From Polytrichum commune (Eukaryota > Streptophyta > Polytrichopsida > Polytrichales > Polytrichaceae): DNA of 60,000 nucleotides. The notes under the pieces are model-generated. The model was not told the origin of the DNA. It made no database searches and saw nothing but the letters and a program-made list of their open reading frames with translations. Made by a program: the position numbers and the translations under genes. The stretch is from assembly GCA_950295325.1 (NCBI GenBank), contig OX485805.1:33345501-33405500 (forward strand), written 5' to 3'. Position 1 is the stretch's first letter. Every line of letters begins with the position of its first letter. Below are positions 12,188 to 37,101 of this stretch, piece by piece.

Positions 12188-13289
12188 GTTAGTACTTTGA
12201 AATTTGGAGTTCAATTTACAGGATTTATCTGTCCTGGTCTTGGTTGGTGATCACAAAGTGATTGTTTAATTCAAAGTAAGAGCAGATGTAAGGCAATGCG
12301 TACTTTTTTTACCAGCTTTAAGTTTGGTACAGGGCAGTCAATGCTTGACACTACGCATTACCTAATATCTACAAGGTAAAGAAATTCCTGTCATTTTTTA
12401 TTACCCTAGGATGTTTTGATTGGTTGACACTGTTGGCAGTGCACCTACCATAGTGAATAATTCACCGATTGTGACTTCAAGACACCCTAATGGATGGAGA
12501 CTCTGTTTATATGCTTGCAAATGCTGTTGCAATATGTTTGCTAATCATAGGTGGTTTTGCTTGCTGAGGACGTTTGTTTATGATTTGTTTTACTTCATAA
12601 CAGTGAATTATGAACAAGCCGAAGTTTTTCTGAAACCAAGCTGCATCAGAGTTCATGAATGTAGAAAGGTATGAAGTTGCACATCTTTTAAAGGGAGACA
12701 ATAGAAATTGCATACTAAAACAAAGAAGCAGAGGTGGGAATCAAGGTGGTCAGTTTTTGGGTAGACCCATATGATGCTCAGCAGATCACTACATTCATTA
12801 ATACGAAGAGCCTTAAGTTGGCTGCAAAGCATGTGGGAAATGAGTTCAGTGATTGGAGCATGAATATTTCCCATATCAACATTCAATGTCCTCAATAGAG
12901 AAATGTATTTTTAAATGCATGAGCGAACATCTGAGGCCAGGTTAAGAGTGAAACCTTTGTGTACTTGGTGGATTGAATGTAGGAACCAGGCTGTGTGTTT
13001 AGAACAGAAGCAATGCGGGTGCTTTTATGTTCTGCATCTGATTTCCAATTCACCGCCACATCCTTTGACTTGGAGAACTATAGGCTGGGTAGATTGAAGC
13101 CTGAAAGTCATATCCCAGAAAGGCAGATACACATTGGAGAGGTGATCTATCCCTTGACATCATATGCAAGAGCTCCTGGGCTTTCACCAAGTTCTACTGA
13201 TTGCTGCTGTTTGTGGAAGGGCCCAAAATTAGAAGGTGGAAGTAGAGAGAACCGTATCTGTGACCAGGGATTCATACTCTGACTAAGTG

Positions 13290-23712
<10,423 letters not shown>

Positions 23713-25330
23713 GCTGAACATTAACTTTGTTTCCATTTTTCAGTTGAGCTAAGTTGGATGAAGAAATTGTATGGGTAATTTGAGTTGCTATTATGTGGGA
23801 CATAGAAGAAATCTTTCTTAGGAGAGGTATTGTTATGAATTATCTCCTAGTGGACATGGAAGCATGGGCCTCACGCTTTTGCTAAGCAGATTGGTATCGC
23901 ATTGCAAAATGCATGATATTACCAAGTGTGCAGATGGGAAGAGTTTTCCCCATGTATCAATATGACCATGCTCATGAAATGTCTTATATTTCTTCATGTG
24001 AGTTGAGACGTGCCCAAAGATTGGGTAACCTTCTGTTACCATCTTGTCAGTAGGAGGAACCTGTATGAGCTCTATTTACATTATTGTGGGGTAATGAGTG
24101 CTTGCTCTTGTTGGAGAATATTAGAGTGTCGTGGTTCTCCTGGAATTTTATGATTCCTAGTTGACACCTTGCATTATTCAATCCCCTTGGATATAATGCA
24201 AGTCCATTAGGTCTCTGGGGATGAGCAGCGCGGCAGAAAGTTCTTCTCTTAAGACCTTATTATGGAATAACTGCCCTTTGAAATTAGTAATTCTATAATC
24301 TGCAGTTCTAACTGCATTCAATATATAATTTAGTGTGGCATTAAAATTGATGTGCCATGTTGATTAGAGTGACCTCAATGACTTGTCAGGTAGCAGACTT
24401 CTTTCTTTGGCACCTAGTGATTGCAAGGTCATGTACGTGGGTCAGTGATGTTAGTGTGAACCACACTGAAACAGATTTTTAATGGAGCTGGAGTTCAATC
24501 AGGAATTCTATTGAGAGTTTTGTGTATTGAGTCATTTCTCAAGTGAAATTCACTGTTACCTGAATATATAGCATTTTGAATTGTTGGGATAGGGGATATA
24601 GCAACTTGACAACATTTGTATGTAGGAGTGGAAATGTGTCTATTGTTCACTACAGCACTGGGCTCCCGTCAATTGCAATGATCATCTGTTCTCAATGCCC
24701 CCATTGCCCTTAATGATATTTCTAATATATACCTACTTTCTGCAGCATACAGGTTCGAGTAGGCTATTTACCCTTAGTGTGAAGATTAGTGTGAGTATCT
24801 ATCTCTAGGTAGCTGGTTTCTGAATTAAGTAGCTCACCAAATGACCGGTTGATTCTGACTTACCTTAGTCTAACTTAAGTAGTCTCTCAAGGAGTCTTGT
24901 GTGGCAGCCATGAGTGCCTCTTCATCTCTTAGGGTATGATCGCTTGTTTCCGACATTTAGGAGGGCAAGACATCTGGAACGGCCCCTGGTTGAAGGTGTT
25001 GGGATTAGCGGAAGCTCTCACCAAGCATCAACTCATCATGGAAGGGACAGAGAGAAAGGGGAGACCGGTGAGACCGAAATTTATCGGAGGCTTGGACTTC
25101 TCGGTGTATGCAATTCTCGATGAGGAGCCAAAACATCCATAAGTAAGAATCCGGTAGTTCAAAAATTGCATGTAGCAAGGCAGTGTTTGGACTCATGGAG
25201 TATTGCCTGTAAAGTTGGAATGGAAGCATGGCCGGGATGGTTGCTGCTGACACCCGCAAGGATGCAACCATGGTGTCGATTATTAGCTTGTGCTTGAAGG
25301 GAGTCGAGGGTGGCAGGAAGGAGTTGAAAA
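23713..25330. other. YAK1 3' flank and intergenic DNA
   Basis: The first few hundred bases after the YAK1 stop are T-rich, as expected for a 3' UTR; I could not fix a poly(A) site. The rest holds no recognisable gene. A 68-codon frame at 24936-25142 directly precedes the CFAP73-like start but matches nothing I know. It may be part of that gene's 5' leader. Confidence 0.45.
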
Positions 25331-28300
25331 ATGTCGAAAGGGAGGGATGGAGTTGTTCGAGAAACAAAGGCGGCGAAGGAGGCACGGGAGAAAGAGGAGA
25401 GGGAGGAGACCCCACCGCCAGCCATCATGCCCGTTGGCCCAGGGCAACTGGAAAAGGCTTTGCCTGCAACCCGATTGCTCGAGAAGCGCCGTCTTATGCA
25501 CCTTGTGCACGATGAATTGGAGAAGCAGAAAATCGAATGCGCTCAGTAAGTATACGCATACTATTCGGATCATTCTAAAGTGTCATCATCAGTCATGTGT
25601 CTGCTTCTAGTTTTAATTGAGTAGCATGATAATTTGTAACCCTGGGAATAGTTTGGTAGAAGTTCTACAATCGTTGCGGATTGCATCAAAATTCTTGATT
25701 GCTTCTTGAACCCTATACCTGTGGGTGGGGTTGGGGGTGGGGTTGGGGTTTCGGTAAAGAAAGGAAGAAATCCTGCAGAAACGAGAGGATGCGTTGCGTG
25801 ACAAAGATCTCCACCTACAAGAGTCTCTCATTGGCTTTTCCAAGTTTTTGCAGGTCCTTGAAGATTATACGTTGTATATAACTTAAAGATAAATTGACCT
25901 CAGAATTCTCTAGTTTTCCACGTTTGATTGAATCTCACCTTGAGGCAGTTTAAACTTGTGTATTTTCCTTTTTGCCAAGTTCTGTAATGAAACTTACAAG
26001 CTCATAGGATATAGAGGCTAAAAACCTGCCTGAAATGCTCTAAAATTCGTAACCATGCCAACTTCTTTTCTATCATTAATGGAACAAAAACATGGTTGTC
26101 GGACAAAATTGCTCATTTCCAAGTATGGAGGCAATTAGGTTTCTGCATGCTGACAGAAGGGATGTGCACAAAAATTTAGATAGATCTTCAAGGAGTTTTT
26201 CAGAATTGTTTTCCAGAGGATGATATCCCAGAGTAGTTTATCTGTGGTTAGAAGAAAATTTCGCATAATCAGTGTCTTGATGGTTTCCTTAATGAGGTTT
26301 TCCATGGGCTACAGGAGAATGCAATCAAGAAGAAAAGGGCAGAAAAGAAGTCTTCAGATGAGATCCACCTGCGGCAGGAGAAGGTGAGAAAAACATGAAT
26401 ATCTTCACCTCAGTGGGCACAATCTTCATGGGTACTGAAAATGCATCTCTGTTTCTGTGTTTTCAAAGCTCCAGTCCAAGCTTTTGAATCCAATACACAT
26501 GCAACTAAGCACACCAATTCCTGCACCGGTTTATAATACACATTTGAAGATGGAAATTTGTAAATCTCAATTGGATCTCTGTCACAAGGCTGTTTGTGAA
26601 AATTGGAGCTAATGAATGTTGATGGGGACAAACAACAGGAGATTGAAATAGAGAACCTGGAGGATACATTAACTAAGCTCAAGAACCAGAGGGGCGTCAC
26701 TTTGACCCATTTGGAGAGGCTGATGATGTACCAGAAATACCTCGAAGCTGTAGTCGAAACAGCTACTCAGTACCATGAGATCAACGACCTGCTCCTTAGG
26801 TCACCTTTCATACTTGCATCTCCTATACAGATAGAAAAGAGGAATCCTTCTGGTTGCCATATTTGCATCCATCATACTTTTTGCTTTCTGGATGTGGATA
26901 CGGGTGCATTCTCCCACCGGTTGTCGTTTCCATATCCAGATACGGAGAGAATTTTTATTTATTTCACGTGGTCTTGCAAAAAGACATGGTAAAGAGCTCA
27001 TCGATTCAAGGACCCTAAACTATTTTGGGTAAATCAATCAGCTTCAACTGAAAATCCAAGGGATATAAGGTCATCACATTCTTGTCTCATTATGTTTGTT
27101 GATAGTTTTGGTGGCAAGAAATGGTCCCAATTTGTTGGATAAATTGGATGGCCTCATTCAATTTTCCACATTCATATGCAGATACAGCAATGGGTTGGAG
27201 CCATCTTAACATATTTTCCAACATAAAATCCACTTTTCATCATAGTAACTATTTATGGATACAGATATGGAAACCAGTGGGCTTGCTCTTAAGAACCCTA
27301 GAAATCAAAAAATATTGCACAAATGCTCAAAGTCAAGTACCCAAAAATTACAAAACTCCTCCAAGATCACTGGAAATGCAGGCATGCAACACTGGCAGCA
27401 AGCCATATTGATTTGCAACAGCATGTGGCAGCATGTGCTGACCAAATCGAGTCTCTGCGATCTGAACTGCATTCTTACACAAAGTTGACGGCCAATGAGA
27501 TCCTCACCCTCAACAATGATGTAAGTGTGACGAAGCAGCTTTGCGAGCGAAAGAAAGAGGAGACAGCTGAATTGCAGTTGGTGATTGACTCTGTTATGCA
27601 ACAGGCCGCCGCTAAAACCCTTGCACGCAGCCAGGTAGGTTTGCAAGTAGCCATCTTATTTTGCACAAATTTTGTCACATAACATTATACTATGTCCTTA
27701 CTACAAGTTTTGTGGGCTTGTTATAAACTAAGAAGTGTGCAATCATTACTCTCTATTTATCACATTGAATTTGAGAGGCTCAATGAAAACTACAAACCGC
27801 CACCAACCAATATAGTGGGACACCGTTACTTGCCTGCACTCTGTAGGCCTATTGTGGCCGAGCCTGTCAAGGGAATTGAGCCGACCTAGCTTGGGGTGGT
27901 CCAAATTAAAGTAAATAGTTGGCTAAGGGTGAGTTTCCATGTAGGTCGCTCACCCACTAGAATCTAGATAGTAGTGGATTGGAGGTGTCCTCATGTTGGT
28001 ATACATATGTAACCAACCAACCACATTATGGTGGCCTACTAGAATATGGAGGGCCACTAGACTTCCATGCACCCACTATACACTTGAAATAGCAATAGTT
28101 AATTGGCACATATGAACACCACCCCATCATATTCCAGTTGGTCTTATTCCCACTAGAACATGGTGGACGTGTGGCCTACATGAAAACACCCAACGCCCCC
28201 CCCCCCCTGTCACACACACACTTACTAGTTGGGACATGGGAATAGGATATTCTCCTCGACATAGTTGGAAAGAGACCACATTGTCAAGGCATTGTGTAAT

Positions 28301-28679
28301 GTTTTGCAATTCTTGTTGACTATCTGAAATCTAAGGTAGCATACCCAAACCAACATTGTATATCATAACCCTACATATGAAGCCTTCAAATGTATGATCA
28401 TGGAACATGATGTTGGTTTAGGTAATACACACCTTACTCCTAAGGAATTCACATCCTTACATCTTTGTAGTTGGAACCATGGCCACACAGATGTGCATGG
28501 CAGCAGAGAACTTGTTCCAACGCATTGATAAATTGTCCTTCATTAGCCGGCCTCCACATGATGATCCAATGAAGCAATTGGATGCAGTTGCTGATTACAT
28601 CACAGATCTCAACTTTATTCAAAAGATTTACAAAGGGACTCCTGGGAAGAATCAAACACCCACATCAAAAGATGGGTGA
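25331..28679 (+). CDS. CFAP73: CFAP73/CCDC42-type ciliary coiled-coil protein (6 exons)
   Basis: Exons: 25331-25545, 25760-25853, 26315-26383, 26639-26799, 27382-27638, 28471-28679; phases agree, giving 334 aa, close to the usual family size. The protein is mostly charged coiled coil of the DUF4200 type. Family marks: LLEKRRLMHLVHDELEKQK near the start, REDALRDKDLHLQESLIGF then SKFLQ, ENAIKKKRAEKKSSDE, LMMYQKYLEAVVE, QYHEINDLLLR, LTANEILTLNNDV, and near the end AENLFQRI and DPMKQLDAVADYITDL. In algae and animals the CFAP73/MIA2 group works with CFAP100 in the modifier-of-inner-arms complex on the axoneme; CCDC42 acts in sperm tails. I infer a role in sperm flagella. The donor at 25854 (GTCCTT) is weak. 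The donor at 27639 is chosen over 27635 (GTAGGT) because only it keeps the frame into the last exon. CCDC42 versus CFAP73 is not resolved. Confidence 0.88.
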
Positions 28680-29334
28680 TAGAAATTTACCTCAAGGATG
28701 ATGTCCTAAACCTCGAAAAGCATGCTCCTCATCTTTTACCAAGTTGTTGGGGCAATTAATATTTCTTTGGAATGAGAATTTTAAAACTCATACAATGCTC
28801 CTTGCCAATATGCATTGACCAATCAAGTTTAAATATATTGTATTTTAGAAAGTCAATTTGCATCTTCCAACCTTGAAGAGATAAGAGTGTCAAGTTCACA
28901 TAAGGTAGAAGGGGTGCTCAAACCATCACCCCACCCAACACCATATGATAATCTTGAGCAATACGCAAGTATTGATTTTAAGAATGTTCAGGACCTTCAC
29001 ATCAGACTCCTTTACCAACTCTGAGTAATCCACCGATAAGACTTTTGAGCTTTATAAAAATTGCATACCTCACTGCATTGGATGAACCTTTCTTTTGCTA
29101 ACAAGAAACATTTTAATAACAATCTATTGATGTTATATACACTCGGCACTTAAAGTGACAATTTTAGCACCCCTTACCTTAAGCTTGCACTTGCTTGAAT
29201 TCTTCAATGTTGTCTAGAATTCGATATATATTTGCTAATATTTATTCTCTGATAACATTTGGGTAAGCTCAGATTGGGTTGTCAAAAAAAAAATTTAAGA
29301 TGAAATGGTTAGTTCAATCGTCCACTTTACACTA
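28680..29334. other. Intergenic DNA, nothing recognised
   Basis: AT-rich sequence after the CFAP73-like stop, with no exon-like or repeat structure that I can name. Confidence 0.45.
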
Positions 29335-29756
29335 CACTGTTTTGTCTAATTATTGTGGATTTCCATTCAGAATGACGTGTATCTATAACATTTTACTGAG
29401 ATCATCATATTTTACCCAAATATCATGACCATATGTTATTTCGTGTCACTTATTATTCGGAGTTGCACATTTCTATATATTTTTACCACCAGTATATTGT
29501 TTTCCAAGCAAAGATGTTAAAGTTCTATAATGTCCAAACAACCAATTCGACCTTTGTTGGTGAAAAAAGATATGTACAGTAAACATTTCTAAAGTTGCGT
29601 AATTCCAAATAGTGACACTAAATATCATACTTGGTGTAGTTAGTATGCACACCAAAGAATATGATAGAACTTGATTAAAAATGATAATGCCTTCTGAAAA
29701 TTTATAGCAACACGTAACTCCGAATAGTAACCCACACTAATTAGACAAAACTGTGG
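29335..29756. mobile_element. Nested inverted-repeat elements, including MITE copy B
   Basis: Outer arms: 29338-29358 (core GTTTTGTCTAATTATTGTGG) pairs with 29732-29756 (core ACTAATTAGACAAAAC) in inverted orientation with about one mismatch over some 20 bp. Inside, about 29430-29640 is a second inverted-repeat element: left TTATTTCGTGTCACTTATTA, right GTAATTCCAAATAGTGACAC then TAAATATCATAC. The right arm, reversed, matches 38.10-38.15 kb closely, and the interior word AATGTCCAAACAACCAATT is shared with copies A and C. No coding capacity. Confidence 0.55.
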
Positions 29757-30619
29757 AGTCCACTTGACATGATAGATTTCCAGCCCACCACAAATCAGAC
29801 TCGCAACCACTTAAATCAAAGAGTAGGGTGCTCAATATGGAAAATATCAAACTCCATACCAACTTACATACATTTAAATTGTAGGCAATGCAGTGGCTGG
29901 AAAAGAGTCTCTTTTCACACACCAAAAATTCCAACAAGACTAAGATGATTGTAGACAGATGCTAACCAATTAAGGCATAGTTGTCATCTATAAAGGAAGC
30001 AAAAATAGGTCAGGATTGGATCACCAACGGAATTAGGTGCTTCTACCTTAAAAGTTAACACACGACTGAAAACCCTGCAATGACCTCGATGTAAACATCT
30101 GCTAAGTACACATAGATTCCATGCATTCCACCATCACATGAATTACAAAGCTACAAAAATCACATTTACATGTGGACGAAAAATTGGTAGAAGGGGTCTC
30201 TACAATACAACCTCCAAACAAAAATCTCCTGTTTGTGTACAAACAAAACTTTTAAACAAGTTATTGACAGCATTTTGTTTACCACTAAAGTACATCATCA
30301 GCACAGGACAGCCAAATTAAACAAGTTGCCCAAATGAACATATGTGAAGGAACAGAACATCCCAGGTAATATTGCTTGGATAGTTGTATCAAAAAGCTTC
30401 CAAGGCTGGTTTGACAGCCAAAAGTTGTTGTCATGTGGTCATCTGCAGTTCAAACACTCCCAACAGACACATCGCCCAGATGTGCTGTGTGAAAAAAGGA
30501 AGGGCAAGGGTCATGAACCACCACTCTGTGAGTGGCAATTTCAACCAAAAAATTTAGCTGGTGTAATTACTTTGGTTTCGCCCAAAAATTTGTCTGCCAT
30601 GATTATGATAGTTTCACCC

Positions 30620-32461
<1,842 letters not shown>

Positions 32462-33759
32462 TGTGCAACCGCTTGAAAACTCCCCTGCGCCTCTCAAACT
32501 CAGTGCACTTGGAGACACGAATGCGCTGTAGCCGACGATTAGGTCTACGCGTTACCAAGGCTGCGAGAAAATTTGATAAACCCAGAGCCTGCGCCTTGGG
32601 TTCTCCGAACAAATGTGGAGTCTCTTAAAGAAAAAGGATTCTCTCTGTCCTAAACCCTCCCTGAAGGTCGATGAAGTGCATTGTTATGAAGGCCCGTAAC
32701 GTCCGAGTCCGCAACCGGACTCACTGCTGTGACTTAAAATCTTCACCTTAGATCTGCGGTAATGGAACAGTGTCAGACGCAATTCCCTCCAATTCCAATA
32801 TATCGACAACCCCTGTTTACAAATTCCCGTTACTCCCATTCATTATGAAAATTGCAGGCACTGTTGATCAATCAATCAATATCCAGAATACCAGAATCCG
32901 AAAGGAGAGCCAGAGTAGAAAATTCCTCCTTGACCAAACAATGGGAGAGCTCATATGCATTAGTGAGGGTTAACCAAACGACAGATAGATAACAGGTTAA
33001 GTGAAACCTAATTAACAGGTCAATCTTCCGGAATCTAGACTTTTCTTAAGAGAGCCAGAGTAAGATGATGATGCGAAGCAAAATACATATCCGAAGTAAC
33101 TCCCACGAAGCAGAAAACCAGACACCTGAAACGCCATGGACCTGATTCGAACATGAGTGTACAGCGGCCTGGAGAAGAATTGACATAATTTACCAAGATG
33201 CAAAAATGTCTGCAGGTGAATGTGACATGCACCAGCGCTCGCCGTAGCTCCAAGCGTAAGTAGCAAGTGAAAGAGCAGAGATAGAGACGATGATGGCGAT
33301 GGCGATGGTGGAAACCCTAACCTAGAAAGCAGAGTGACAGGGCGAGTGAAGCAGGTGATCCAACAGGCAGGTCGCTTCAATGCTAAGTTCCCGCTTAAGT
33401 TCCCCAATCTCCTTCTCTAAGGCCTAGGCTCACCAACGTCAAGAGGCTATCTACACTGATTATCCCAATTAGTGAGGGAGGGCTAATAGTGAGTGTAGGA
33501 TGTTAGTGAAGGTGATAACTAAATTTCTTATGCAATGAAATTAGTGCCACCAAAAGATCTATAAAGCACTATTCATCCTGGCACTATTCATAACAATAAA
33601 AAAGTCTCGGCACTATTCACATCTGCATATAATTTTTGTATCATTCTACAAATACCTTGGAGCATGCATTCATTTTCTTGGGAAATATGGTAAATAGTCA
33701 TGAATTATGTATCACTCAGTAAAACATTTAACCCTCGCTAATTTTGAGACTTGAAAAAA
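32462..33759. other. UBC27 5' flank and intergenic DNA
   Basis: The stretch just upstream of the UBC27 ATG (32462 to about 32720 on +) is richer in GC than its surroundings and is probably leader and promoter, read on the minus strand. Open frames at 33012-33407 (-) lack any motif and show repetitive codons from a GATGGC-type run at about 33287-33310. No other gene seen. Confidence 0.4.
33752..33759. repeat. 8-bp target-site duplication, left copy (TGAAAAAA)
   Basis: TGAAAAAA directly abuts the GGGAATTG terminus of the outer element and recurs directly after its other terminus at 37995-38002. An 8-bp duplication fits hAT elements and some Mutator-like elements. Confidence 0.8.
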
Positions 33760-34319
33760 GGGAATTGTTAAAACCACCATGCCTTTTGTTAATGCCACCA
33801 CGCTCGTGATTTGCAGTCACGTCATTTGGGATTTTACGCGCGATGTCGGAGTATCTTAAATTAAACTAATCTCTTGGCGGGCCGGATGAGGGCCGCTATA
33901 TGAACCATTTATGGCGGGGGAAGATCTTTACTATACGCGGGCCAGTTCTAGGGGGGCAGACATTGGTGGGGCTCACTTATGCCGTCGGCCTCATGTCTTA
34001 TTTCGGGGAGCCCACCTTTAGGCTCTTGTTGGGCTAGGCGGGCTCGGTGGCTCGGTGGCTACAGTCTAACCTTGATAATATCACACCATCCATTTCACCA
34101 TAAAGTGTGATATAAACAAGGTGTGACATATTTGATAATGTCACATTTTGAAGATTTGTGCATAATGTGATATTATCAAAAAAAAATAGGTAGAAAATCA
34201 AAATGAAATTACAATGTAAAAAATATTTAAAAAAAAAAAAAAAAAAAAACCAAACACAAGACTTCAATGTTTTTGAATGTAAAATATAATTCAAAATTGT
34301 GAATAACAACATGAGCACA

Positions 34320-36034
34320 TCACAATGTGTCATTGAGATCAGGTAAAGACCTCTCACTAGAGACAAAGAAGCTTCTAATGTCACATTGTTTTAGTGATGT
34401 TAAATGTCCAACACCAATTCTAATGAGTTTGTCATGGATGTTTTCCATTCCTAACAACTCATGAGTGTTGAAAATCTGAGAACCTTGGCTAGCCATAAAA
34501 TTCAAAACATCTTTAGCATATTTTTGTGCATCGCTTAACTTCACAACTTTAGACTCATCATCATTGCTATCAACAATCAATGGGTCTTCTTCCATGGAAT
34601 CAAGTACATGTTCGCCATCTTGCACTAATTGCACAAGCTCCTCAGTAGAATATTCCACCTCAAAATCATCTTCACCTTCCATGTTTATGTACTCTAAAGG
34701 ACTAAGCTTTTCTATAGGCTTGCCTTCAACATCCAAACCCAAATTCAATGCGGCGATGAGATTGCCCAATTCCAAAGCTGCTTCCTCCATTTTGGACTTA
34801 TACGTTCATCAGAATTGTTGATATCTGCATTCCACGCTGCAGGCAATATGGCAGACTTTCTCCAACAATTTCTAATGGTTTGATCATCTAATTCATGTCA
34901 TGCCGCCACACACCATAGCATTGCTTGAAATATATCAACATTCAGTTTCCCCAAATTTTCATTTGAGTTATCAATTTGTTGCAAAGTCCAGGCAACAAGC
35001 TTGCGTTTATAGCACATTTTGAATGCTGCAATCACTCCTTGATCCAAAGGCTGAACAATTGAAGTCACATTTGGTGGAAGAAACAAGATAGTGATATGGG
35101 AGAGTACAAAAGCATTAAATCCATCTATAACTTTTTTGACCTCACCATGAATATCATGGCTTCCTGCATTATCCATAATAATGCAAATTTTTCTATCTTG
35201 CAATGCCATTCTTCGGTTCTCACTCTTCACCCAATGTGTAAAAATATCACCATTCATCCAGGTTGAATTGTTAGAATAATAGTGTACTATACTATTTGGA
35301 TGAAACTTCCGAGGAAAGCATCTGGGACGTGTTGATTTGTGAATGAAAACAAGCTTCAATCGCTCCTTCCCTGAGATATTAGTGCAAAGCCCCAATGTCA
35401 CACAGTCCTTCTTCTTTTTATTTCCTTTTGCCTTCCCAATATTCAAAGTCTTGCAAGGAGAGGCTTTATAATACAAACCTGTCTCATCAAAATTGAAGAT
35501 GTCTTCATGATCATATTTCTTCAATATGAATGGGATCTTTGCCATGGCCAACGCAGCTCCAACTCCATCTACATCTCCACTTTCTCCATGCAGATAATAA
35601 CACTTTATTCCATGTCGAGTTTTGAAATTTTGCAACCACCCATGAGAAAGCTTGAACTCGGTATCAGATATGCCAAATGAATCCCTCAATTATGTAGCCT
35701 TGTGCATAATGACATCATCAGTTACAACTCCCCTTCGTGCCCTAACCTGTCCAAACCATAAAACCAAAGCTTTTTCAAGCTGAGGCCATTTTCCAACTCG
35801 AGCACGTCGTACATTGCCTTCACGCACACATGTATCCACGTTCATCCACTTCTCTTTTGAACAAAGAATCTTGGAAATAGTGGTCCGATTCACAAGCTTG
35901 AATTTATGTTGGTCCATCATATATTTTGCAAGGTCTTCATGTTTCAAACCTGGATGAGCTTTGTGGACTTCACAAATTTTCTTCTTTTCAGAGTTTGATA
36001 AATCCACTCGTTTGTGCGTGGATTTACTTGCCAT
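34320..36034 (-). pseudogene. Tigger/CENP-B-like DDE transposase, broken
   Basis: Reading on minus from 36034: a CENP-B-type N-terminal helix-turn-helix (EKKKICEVHKAHPGLKHEDL), a second Tc5/CENP-B-type DNA-binding region (WFGQVRARRGVVTDD, then LSHGWLQNFKTRHGIK), and a DDE domain with NFDETGLYY (first Asp), ICIIMDNAGSHD (second Asp) and PPNVTSIVQPLDQGVI (third Asp, about 42 residues after the second by my count). Breaks: TAA at 35690-35692 between MHKAT and LRDSFGIS; TGA at 34898-34900 after LWCVAA, where relatives usually have Trp; and a frame change near 34790-34800 before the acidic C-terminal tail (to 34320). The three acidic residues are all retained. An element with at least three breaks cannot make its own transposase as read. 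Confidence 0.88.
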
Positions 36035-37101
36035 TGGAAGTACCTATATTTGCCAAACCATTCCCCTAAATGAGCACTCAATATAAGTCACCATGATAAT
36101 TTAGCAAAACTGGTGCATTGAATTGTTTTAGCAGCAACATTATTCATGTATCATCACAAATTCGATCAAAACAAGTAACGCACCGTACCACAGGTGAGCG
36201 CAGATGAACAACACGTATCACAAGTTAGTAGACTGCCACATTTGATTGAAATGCCTCCAAGATTTTGAGTTGGTTACATAATTTTTTTGATCCTGAACAC
36301 AAACAATGTCATGTATTGCCCAATTTACAATCGAAGATGTGAAACTACGAGCCAACAATCCTGCAAGTTCATACCATGAACCGATGAAATACAAAAAGGA
36401 ACCTCAATGCTACTTCCAGGCATCACTCTACTTCAGCACCATGCTACCCATTCCAACAGACATTCTCAAATCAAAAGAAAACTCAAACGAACCGTAATTG
36501 TCATGAACAATTTGCTGGCTGAGGCTGCGAGTCAAGAGGCTGGTGGCGAACTCGACGTTGCGCACCCAATTGGGCTCCTCCTGCTTGCCCGTTTTCCTGT
36601 GGTAGATGCCGAGGTTCGATTGCTGTGACTGCAGGTGAGCGACTGCGAGGGTTTTGACTCCCCTACTGGTTGGCCTTCTTGTTGCTGCGACTGCAAGTAC
36701 CAGCGGTGAAGCTTGGCGGTGAGAGTCTCGAATGTGCCCAACCACACCCTCGTCAACCTGCAATGCACACATTGTTCAAAATGCGGGTTAGCCAAAGCAA
36801 GTTCGCACACTGCTCATCTGTCTTTTCAATTACTCTTACTCCAATTACTTGACATACATCTCGCACCTTGTCCTTAATAATTCATACGCTACCGAATTCA
36901 CAAAGCTATGCAACAATGCCAACGAATGCTTACAAGAGCAAAAAACCAGCCAATCACTAGCTTCCAATGTAGCAACAACAACAAAAACAACAACACAACG
37001 AAGAACACCTGCACTGCATGAAGAAACACAAGCCTATGATAGAAAGTGTGCATTTAAATTCCAAATGAACAATGGTTCATTATATACAAGTGAGCTCGAC
37101 C

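Noticed and set aside
24936-25142. 68-codon open frame before the CFAP73-like gene
   Set aside because: Complex-looking sequence but no recognisable family, no splice partner, and a stop before the CFAP73 ATG.
25005-25573. Minus-strand proline/serine-rich frames opposite CFAP73 exon 1
   Set aside because: They are the antisense of a charged coiled-coil exon, which naturally reads as open and Pro/Ser/Leu-rich.
33012-33407. 131-codon minus-strand open frame upstream of UBC27
   Set aside because: Its Ser/Pro and Leu runs come from simple-sequence DNA (GATGGCGATGGC type); no family resemblance. At most UBC27 leader.
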